Shown: piece after piece, positions 1 through 4,767 of the stretch
How the letters are laid out: each line of letters opens with the position of its first letter
How positions within the stretch are numbered: the stretch's first letter is position 1
Source of the DNA: an uncultured Dyadobacter sp.
GTDB taxonomy: Bacteria > Bacteroidota > Bacteroidia > Cytophagales > Spirosomataceae
DNA length: 9,505 nucleotides
Reading direction: 5' to 3'
Assembly: GCA_937880795.1 (NCBI GenBank)
Contig: CALGRQ010000168.1
Span: forward strand, 1 to 9,505
The notes under the pieces: model-generated
The model's input: the letters and a program-made list of their open reading frames with translations, nothing else
Told to the model about the DNA's origin: nothing
The model's database searches: none
Position numbers and translations under genes: made by a program

Positions 1-59
1 TGTACCCGAGGCTTGTCATTAGCAGGCCTCGACGTTTCATTCTGTTTTTTTTTAGCCAT
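1..59 (-). CDS. N-terminus of an unidentified lysine-rich protein (partial)
   Basis: An ATG on the minus strand at 59-57 opens a frame that stays open to the window edge for 19 codons, beginning MAKKKQNETSRPANDK. This is a basic, polar and probably disordered N-terminus with no hydrophobic segment, so nothing here suggests a secreted product. Many unrelated cytoplasmic proteins, including large DNA-binding or ribosome-associated ones, begin this way, so no function can be assigned. It lies about 200 bases downstream of the gltX stop and behind a likely terminator, so it probably has its own promoter in 60-208, though I found no convincing -7 box there. The call rests only on an open frame with a plausible start, and it could be spurious. 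Confidence 0.45.
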   Translation of the reverse strand, partial: MAKKKQNETSRPANDKPRV

Positions 60-72
60 ATGTATATCTGCT

Positions 73-103
73 TTCGGTTAGTAAGGCTGGGTGTTTAACC
101 GAA
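73..103. repeat. 8-bp perfect inverted repeat in the leader of the left-edge gene
   Basis: TTCGGTTA (73-80) and TAACCGAA (96-103) are exact reverse complements separated by 15 bases. They sit 14-44 bases upstream of the ATG at 59. The pair could form a stem-loop in the 5' leader of the left-edge gene or be a protein-binding site, or it could be chance in AT-rich DNA. No U-tract follows on either strand, so a terminator is unlikely. Confidence 0.35.
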
Positions 104-198
104 CCATACAACCCATGATCAATGTTAGATTTTCAATGAGAAATTCCTATAAATCACACTTTTCTGTCTAACAACCATAAAAAACATCCTGATTGTTA

Positions 199-230
199 AA
201 CGAAAATACCAGTGCATTTCTACACTGGCA
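199..230 (-). terminator. Probable rho-independent terminator of gltX
   Basis: On the minus strand CCAGTG (228-223) pairs with CACTGG (214-209) across an 8-base loop. Flanking G-U and U-A pairs extend the stem to about 8 bp. It is followed by a U-rich TATTTTCGTTT tract. It lies 30-60 bases past the gltX stop, where a transcript end is expected. The stem is short and the U-tract is interrupted, so termination may be only partial. Confidence 0.55.
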
Positions 231-260
231 AATCAAATTAATCAAACGGTATTTTTAAAA

Positions 261-1811
261 CTATGCCAGGTGAATTTGGGCTGGTAAACGGTCCAACGAT
301 ATAGTCAAACGGTTAATCACTTCTTCTTTACCTAATATTTCCATAATCACCATCAGGTCAGGCCCTGCTCCTGCACCAGTTACGGCGAGTCTTAGTGCCT
401 GCATAATTTTGCCCATCTTCACACCTTGTGCTTCCATACTAGCAGATAATGCTGCTTTGATCTGATCAGCAACAAAATTACCATCAAATGCAACAAGGGA
501 ATCTTTAAACCCGGTAATCGCACGCACAGCTTCTTCGTTCCATTTCTTTATAACCACATCCTGGTCATATTCCACGGGTGCACTGAAAAGGAATAGAGAC
601 TCCTTAACGATCTCCTTCACAAAATGTACACGATCTTTCAATAAATGAACAATCTGGATCAACTGCTCATCCGTAACCAAAATACCTTCCGCTGCGTACA
701 ATGGTTTCAACTGCGCAACAATGGAAGCATCATCCTGTAACTTAAGATATTGTTGGTTAAACCAGTTCGCCTTCTGTATATCGAATCGCGCTCCGGCTTT
801 GTGTACGCGCTCAAAGCTGAAAGCTTCGATCAGTTGCTCCATGTTAAATAACTCCTGCTCGGTACCTGCATTCCAGCCCAACAAGGCCAAAAAGTTGGTC
901 GTGGCCTCCGGTGAATAACCTTCTTCGCGGAAACCTTTGGCGATATCGCCCGTAACCGGGTCTGTCCATTGCAATGGAAAAATTGGGAAACCACCCAAAT
1001 CCGCATCACGCTTAGATAATTTACCATTTCCATCCGGCTTCAATAGCAATGGAAGGTGCGCAAACTTAGGCATAGTGTTTTCCCATCCTAAATAACGATA
1101 TAACAAAACGTGCAGCGGAGCCGATGGTAACCACTCTTCCCCTCTGATCACATGTGTGATGCCCATTAAATGATCATCCACAATATTGGCCAGGTGATAG
1201 GTTGGCATTCCATCCGATTTCAACAATACTTTATCATCAATTTGCGAGGAATGAACCACTACCCAACCGCGTATTAAATCGTTAAAGCGAATATCTTCTT
1301 TCGGCATTATCTTCATACGGATCACGTATGGCTCACCACTTTCAAGACGTGCTTTGGTTTCCTCCGCTGTGATTGTCAGAGAATTGGTCATTTCCTGACG
1401 TGTGATGGCGTTGTATTGAACAGCTGCTACCTTGGCCGCTTCCAATCTTTTACGCATGGCATCCAATTCCTCTGCCGTATCAAAGGCATAATATGCTTTT
1501 CCTTCGTTTACCAGTCGCTCTGCGTATTCGCGGTACATTTCTTTACGCTCCGACTGACGGTAAGGTGCATGAGGTCCTCCCGTTTGCGGCCCCTCATCGA
1601 TTGTGATACCCAACCACTCCAGAGCTTCAAGAATATAAGCCTCTGCGCCAGGCACAAATCTGGTTTGATCTGTATCTTCAATACGAAGTAACATTTGACC
1701 GCCCTGCTGGCGTGCAAACAAATAATTATATAGAGCCGTCCGAACACCTCCCGCATGCAGCGGACCGGTTGGGCTCGGGGCAAAACGTACCCGAACTGGT
1801 AACTTGGTCAT
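261..1811 (-). CDS. gltX: Glutamyl-tRNA synthetase
   Basis: Class I aminoacyl-tRNA synthetase that ligates glutamate to tRNA-Glu in the cytoplasm using ATP. The product has 516 residues, close to the bacterial GluRS norm. The HIGH signature is the variant HAGG at residues 19-22 within FAPSPTGPLHAGG. The KMSKS loop is KLSKRD at 264-269. The tRNA/Glu pocket segment KSDGMPTYHLANIVDDHLMG is at about 198-217, followed by GITHVIRGEEW. After KLSKRD comes an extra segment (GFPIFPLQWTDPVTGDIAKG) that I recognise from Bacteroidota GluRS. The zinc-knuckle cysteines of E. coli GluRS are absent around 105-130 (YYAFDT instead), so this is a zinc-free form. The start is ATG 1811, because the family N-terminus begins MTKLPVRVRFAPSPTG; a longer in-frame extension to 1850 is hydrophobic and unlike the family. 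It lies 112 bases downstream of ridA and is followed by a terminator-like hairpin. Confidence 0.97.
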   Translation of the reverse strand: MTKLPVRVRFAPSPTGPLHAGGVRTALYNYLFARQQGGQMLLRIEDTDQTRFVPGAEAYILEALEWLGITIDEGPQTGGPHAPYRQSERKEMYREYAERLVNEGKAYYAFDTAEELDAMRKRLEAAKVAAVQYNAITRQEMTNSLTITAEETKARLESGEPYVIRMKIMPKEDIRFNDLIRGWVVVHSSQIDDKVLLKSDGMPTYHLANIVDDHLMGITHVIRGEEWLPSAPLHVLLYRYLGWENTMPKFAHLPLLLKPDGNGKLSKRDADLGGFPIFPLQWTDPVTGDIAKGFREEGYSPEATTNFLALLGWNAGTEQELFNMEQLIEAFSFERVHKAGARFDIQKANWFNQQYLKLQDDASIVAQLKPLYAAEGILVTDEQLIQIVHLLKDRVHFVKEIVKESLFLFSAPVEYDQDVVIKKWNEEAVRAITGFKDSLVAFDGNFVADQIKAALSASMEAQGVKMGKIMQALRLAVTGAGAGPDLMVIMEILGKEEVINRLTISLDRLPAQIHLA

Positions 1812-1854
1812 TATATTAACATTAACTAAAAAATATATCTTTAAATACAACTAC

Positions 1855-1911
1855 TTCTGATCATCTCAGGATAGAAATAGGTACTGCATATCAGTCCATT
1901 CAAGATCAGAA
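1855..1911. repeat. Nested inverted repeats in the gltX leader
   Basis: TTCTGATC (1855-1862) and GATCAGAA (1904-1911) are an exact 8-bp inverted repeat with 41 bases between them. Inside lies a second, shorter dyad, ACTG (1883-1886) / CAGT (1891-1894), with flanking GG/CC near it. The whole element fills most of the 112-base gap between ridA and gltX. On the minus strand it would fold as an outer stem enclosing an inner hairpin, upstream of the gltX start. No strong U-tract follows. It could be leader RNA structure, a ridA 3' end or chance. Confidence 0.4.
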
Positions 1912-1923
1912 CCAACAAAGTTT

Positions 1924-2292
1924 CTATTCTACGGCAACAACAGAAATTTCTACATTGACATCTTTGGGAAGACGAGCAACCTGAACCGTTTCACGAGCTG
2001 GTGGATTTTCTTTAAAATAACTACCATAAATTTCGTTCACTGCTGCGAAGTCGTTCATGTCTTTCAGAAAAATGGTTGATTTCACCACGTTACCAAAACC
2101 CATGCCAGCAGCGCCTAAGATGTGACCAACATTTTGCATCACAACACCAGCTTCTGCCTTAATATCGCCTGATTTTGCAAGTTCAGCTGCAATTTGACCG
2201 GAAACATATAGCGTCCCGTTTACTTTTACCGCCTGGCTGTATGGTCCAATAGGGGCAGGTGCTTTATCTGAAAAAATAATCTCTTTTGCCAT
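1924..2292 (-). CDS. ridA: RidA family reactive enamine/imine deaminase
   Basis: Small trimeric YjgF/YER057c/UK114-family protein that hydrolyses reactive enamine/imine intermediates released by PLP enzymes such as threonine dehydratase, protecting other PLP enzymes. The 122 residues match the family length. Landmarks are APAPIGPYSQAVKVNGTLYVSGQI near the N-terminus, and the C-terminal PPARETVQVARLPKDVNVEI. The latter carries the Arg (in PPAR) that holds the substrate carboxylate and the Glu (in VEI) that positions water in active RidA, so it looks catalytically competent. ATG 2292 is chosen because MAKEIIFSDKAPAP is the expected N-terminus; a frame extending upstream to 2424 would run through the promoter and is not family-like. 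A near-consensus promoter lies about 85 bases upstream, so it can be expressed apart from the thioesterase before it. Confidence 0.95.
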   Translation of the reverse strand: MAKEIIFSDKAPAPIGPYSQAVKVNGTLYVSGQIAAELAKSGDIKAEAGVVMQNVGHILGAAGMGFGNVVKSTIFLKDMNDFAAVNEIYGSYFKENPPARETVQVARLPKDVNVEISVVAVE

Positions 2293-2375
2293 TGAAATAT
2301 AGGATGAATCAGAGAAAACAGGTCTGTGTAAAATAATGCTCACATACGCGCTTCCCTGCAAGTGATTTAATCCTG

Positions 2376-2383
2376 CAAAAGTA
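2376..2383 (-). promoter_or_regulatory. Bacteroidota-type -7 box for ridA (and possibly gltX)
   Basis: On the minus strand the sequence TACTTTTG exactly fits the TAnnTTTG -7 consensus of the Bacteroidota primary sigma factor. The -33 element is weak: TTTC lies about 17 bases upstream. The predicted transcription start, about 7 bases past the box, leaves a leader of roughly 75 bases before the ridA ATG at 2292. The box lies in the 121-base gap after the thioesterase stop. Confidence 0.6.
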
Positions 2384-2413
2384 CCAAAAAAATACGGGAT
2401 GAAAGTGCCCTTC

Positions 2414-2929
2414 TTACACTTCAAATAATGCTTTTAATTCCACCGCTTCGGAAGGATTCATGCGCCCCCCCAGGACCAGCCTCAACTGTCGGCGACGTAA
2501 CGCACTCACATATAACTCCTTTTCTTCTTCGGTTTCTACATCCAAAGGAGGAACCTCAATAGGTCGGCCGTTTTGATCAACAGCTACGAAGGTATAAAAC
2601 GCCCGGTTTGTGCTTACCCGTTGTCCTGCCGGAATATCTTCTGCCCATACTTCAATAAAAACCTCCATGGACGAATTAAAAGAACGCGTCACGCGGGCCT
2701 TCATGGTTACAATATTACCCAAACGGATAGGCTCCTTAAAGGACACATTATCTACAGACGCCGTCACCACAATGCGGTTAGAATGCTTCTGAGCTGATAT
2801 TGCTGCGCATATATCCATCCAATGAAGCAAACGGCCTCCCATTAAATTGTTAAGTGTATTGGTGTCGTTGGGAAGAACCATCTCAGTCATGATGACTTCC
2901 GACTCTTTCGGACGCTTCGATGTAAGCAT
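2414..2929 (-). CDS. Acyl-CoA thioesterase, hotdog fold (YciA/BACH type)
   Basis: Cytoplasmic thioesterase that hydrolyses acyl-CoA to free acid and CoA; chain-length preference cannot be read from the sequence. The 171 residues form a single hotdog domain with the family signature NDTNTLNNLMGGRLLHWMD at 21-39, in which D39 is the likely catalytic acid. The central helix follows (ICAAISAQKHSNR), then the TASVDNVSFKEPIRLGNIV strand and a second-half strand TNRAFYTFVAVD. A charged C-terminal helical tail (ETEEEKELYVSALRRRQLRL) follows and is common in Bacteroidota homologues. ATG 2929 is chosen because it leaves a 19-base gap to the upstream gene. A longer frame to 3004 would overlap that gene and adds a basic, non-conserved stretch. 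The tight spacing suggests cotranscription with the beta-barrel gene upstream. Confidence 0.92.
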   Translation of the reverse strand: MLTSKRPKESEVIMTEMVLPNDTNTLNNLMGGRLLHWMDICAAISAQKHSNRIVVTASVDNVSFKEPIRLGNIVTMKARVTRSFNSSMEVFIEVWAEDIPAGQRVSTNRAFYTFVAVDQNGRPIEVPPLDVETEEEKELYVSALRRRQLRLVLGGRMNPSEAVELKALFEV

Positions 2930-2948
2930 AGTTTGAAGAAGTATTTTA

Positions 2949-3788
2949 TTAAAATTTAGGGCAACGCGTTTTCTTTCTTTCCTTAGCCTGCATCCTGTTT
3001 CCAATTAAATAAGTAGCACGAACCTGTAAGAATAGATACATGTCGTTAATTTTTGTCGTGCCACGGTGCCAACCTGGCTGCTGTGTGGTTAAACCCGGCA
3101 CTTCCCAGGTCCTGTCTGACAGCTGTTGTGCCTGAAGATTCGGGAGTTTATCCAGTTCAGGAAAAACACCGCTGACATCATCCAGATAGTCGGACATAGA
3201 GTAGGTATTGTTGAGTTCCACACCGATTTTTAACCGATCCCAGGTTTGTATGGAGACCCCAATTCCTCCGGTAATTACCAGGGGAACTCTGCTATACTTA
3301 ATTCCCTCCGTTTGATATTGAGGCAGTTTATGCCATGTCCCGTTTTGTTGGGCTTGGGGATTTAAATACGTCAGTCCCAACCCACCATAAAGATATGGAT
3401 TGATCATTTTGTGTTCATTGAAATCAAACAGATCGGCCTGTATACCAAGGTTCAGCTCAGGATTGCGGGTGCGGAAGGATAAATTAGTGATGGGATCGGG
3501 ACCACCAGATACCTGGTAAAATCTGATTTCACCACGTGCACTTAACTTTTCTGTCAACCTATACATCCCTCCAACAGACACCGCCAAGCCCAGGCCCAGG
3601 TTTTTCATGTCCACCTTTTTATTCAAATCTCCCATATAATAGGCCACCCCCACACCTCCGGTGACACTCATTACACCAAAAGGAGCAACGTACTTTCCAT
3701 TATATTTTGACCTATTCTGTGCAAATGTGTCAAGAGATAGTAAACATATTGCAGCAACAAGCAGCCCTATTAACCGAAAATGCATCAT
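2949..3788 (-). CDS. Secreted outer-membrane beta-barrel protein, possibly DUF6089-like
   Basis: The 279-residue product starts with a signal peptide (MMHFRLIGLLVAAICLLSLD, cleavage near TFAQ/N). It continues as alternating amphipathic strands rich in Gly, Tyr and Leu: VTGGVGVAYYMGDLN, LGLGLAVSVGGMYRLTEKL, GIQADLFDF, INPYLYGGLGLTYLNP and MYLFLQVRATYLIG. This pattern, with GDLN after the first strand, resembles Bacteroidota barrel proteins of the DUF6089 type, but I cannot confirm the family. No enzymatic motif is seen, and its role is unknown. ATG 3788 (or 3785) is preferred over a TTG at 3812, which would add MRTRNLYL. A possible -7 box, TATATTTA on the minus strand (3869-3862), differs from TAnnTTTG at the last base. 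An unusual basic tail, RMQAKERKKTRCPKF, follows the last strand. The thioesterase gene begins 19 bases after the stop. Confidence 0.8.
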   Translation of the reverse strand: MMHFRLIGLLVAAICLLSLDTFAQNRSKYNGKYVAPFGVMSVTGGVGVAYYMGDLNKKVDMKNLGLGLAVSVGGMYRLTEKLSARGEIRFYQVSGGPDPITNLSFRTRNPELNLGIQADLFDFNEHKMINPYLYGGLGLTYLNPQAQQNGTWHKLPQYQTEGIKYSRVPLVITGGIGVSIQTWDRLKIGVELNNTYSMSDYLDDVSGVFPELDKLPNLQAQQLSDRTWEVPGLTTQQPGWHRGTTKINDMYLFLQVRATYLIGNRMQAKERKKTRCPKF

Positions 3789-3907
3789 TAAGTATAAATT
3801 TCGTGTCCTCAATTTTTTTTAATATTCATGTTTAAAATTGAAGAAGAGGGGAAAATGTGCGTAAATATATTACTCTAAAAATAATAAGTTGTCTAGAAAG
3901 GCCCTTC

Positions 3908-3941
3908 AAAAAAAATAAAGCCGGTATTTTACACCGGCTTT
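3908..3941 (-). terminator. Strong rho-independent terminator of the padR-pspC-GIN operon
   Basis: On the minus strand AAAGCCGGT (3941-3933) and ACCGGCTTT (3925-3917) form a perfect 9-bp stem with a 7-base loop. An A and then eight consecutive U residues (3915-3908) follow. It begins 28 bases after the GIN-protein stop. This is a textbook intrinsic terminator and marks the boundary with the beta-barrel/thioesterase transcription unit. Confidence 0.92.
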
Positions 3942-3968
3942 CACTGTATATTCACTCATTTCGAATAC

Positions 3969-4655
3969 CTAATCACGTTTGACTGAACTCGCTCCCGAGG
4001 AACTCGAATGTATATCCTTGACATTCCCCGAATAGCGTATCGTGCTTGCTCCACTCGCTTCTGCACGCAGCGCATTGTTTGCAACCACCGCCGCACTACT
4101 TGCACCAGAGGCTTCCATATTTACCTCTTTGGATTGAAAATCCCTCCCTTTAAAGGATGATGCTCCGGAAATTTCTCCATTCAACACCGCTGACCTCCCC
4201 GTTAAGGTGAGTGAAGATGCGCCTGCTAAATCTACGGAGACCTTAGAAGCATCCAAATCCATAGTCACTTTGGAAGCGCCAGATACTTCTATATCCATAT
4301 TGGAAACACCATTAAACCGCCCTACTGTTGCCGTGCTGGCTCCTGAAAAATCGATGCCAGTCAACGCAGGCATGGTTATACTCACATGAACTGTTTTACG
4401 ATTTTTATTCCAGTTACCCGACTTATAGCCTAATCTGAATGCACCGCCAGATACTTTTGCTTCAAGATCGTTCAGATCTTCACTTCTACCCGTAGTGGTT
4501 ATGCTAAATGTACTGCCCTGCTTCACATCAATCTTGAAGGCGCTACCCATTGAAAGTTTGGTAAAACCTGAGGCTTGAAAAGTACGACTGTCCTGGGCGA
4601 TGGCATGTACGCTCAAGGCCATGAGGAGAATACTTAAGAATAAAATCTTTTTCAT
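3969..4655 (-). CDS. Secreted GIN-domain protein (DUF2807, 'head GIN' putative adhesin)
   Basis: The 228-residue product has a clear signal peptide (MKKILFLSILLMALSVHAIA, cleavage near Q21), so it is exported to the periplasm or surface. No lipobox Cys or type IX C-terminal domain is evident. The mature protein is a single GIN/DUF2807 domain. It opens with FTKLSMGSAFKIDVKQG (31-47) and continues with HVSITMPALTGIDFSGAS. It then has seven (S/A)GAS turns at residues 104, 125, 144, 163, 183, 201 and 220, the pattern of a right-handed beta-helix with about 19 residues per rung. The family name 'adhesin' is predictive only; biochemical function is not established. It is the last gene of the padR operon and a paralogue of the C-terminal domain of the PspC protein before it. 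The 91-base gap in front carries a hairpin that may lower its expression relative to the upstream genes. Confidence 0.93.
   Translation of the reverse strand: MKKILFLSILLMALSVHAIAQDSRTFQASGFTKLSMGSAFKIDVKQGSTFSITTTGRSEDLNDLEAKVSGGAFRLGYKSGNWNKNRKTVHVSITMPALTGIDFSGASTATVGRFNGVSNMDIEVSGASKVTMDLDASKVSVDLAGASSLTLTGRSAVLNGEISGASSFKGRDFQSKEVNMEASGASSAAVVANNALRAEASGASTIRYSGNVKDIHSSSSGASSVKRD
3987..4346 (-). repeat. Seven-rung SGAS repeat in the secreted GIN protein
   Basis: Residues 104-223 hold seven degenerate copies of an 18-21 residue unit, each starting with SGAS (AGAS once). Copy spacing is 21, 19, 19, 20, 18 and 19 residues. Nucleotide identity between copies is low outside the GAS codons, so these are old structural repeats rather than slippage-prone tandem DNA. 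Confidence 0.85.
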
Positions 4656-4735
4656 GACTTAATGATTGATTAGGTTGATTTAATCAAAAGATGATTTTTC
4701 CCTTCCCAACGTTGCATCAGCTTCGTTTTCATTTA

Positions 4736-4767
4736 AAAATTCATGTCTATTCCTGCACATGAATTTT
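4736..4767 (-). promoter_or_regulatory. 11-bp perfect hairpin enclosing the pspC stop codon
   Basis: On the minus strand AAAATTCATGT (4767-4757) and ACATGAATTTT (4746-4736) are exact reverse complements around a 10-base loop that contains the pspC TAG stop (4749-4747). Five U residues overlap the foot of the stem, then the tract breaks into AAAT. It sits before the downstream GIN gene. It could be a leaky terminator, an RNA-stability or processing element, or translational punctuation. The stem is AT-rich, so strength is uncertain. Confidence 0.6.

Noticed and set aside
1812..1850. Longer N-terminus for gltX beginning MYLKIYFLVNVNI
   Set aside because: GluRS proteins start just before the VRVRFAPSPTG strand. 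The extension is AT-rich leader and would resemble a signal sequence on a cytoplasmic enzyme.
1863..1903. T-box riboswitch upstream of gltX
   Set aside because: There is a nested dyad but no recognisable T-box consensus or terminator/antiterminator pair, and the class is not expected in Bacteroidota.
2293..2424. Longer N-terminus for ridA
   Set aside because: It would span a perfect -7 promoter box, overlap the thioesterase stop and add 44 residues not found in the RidA family.
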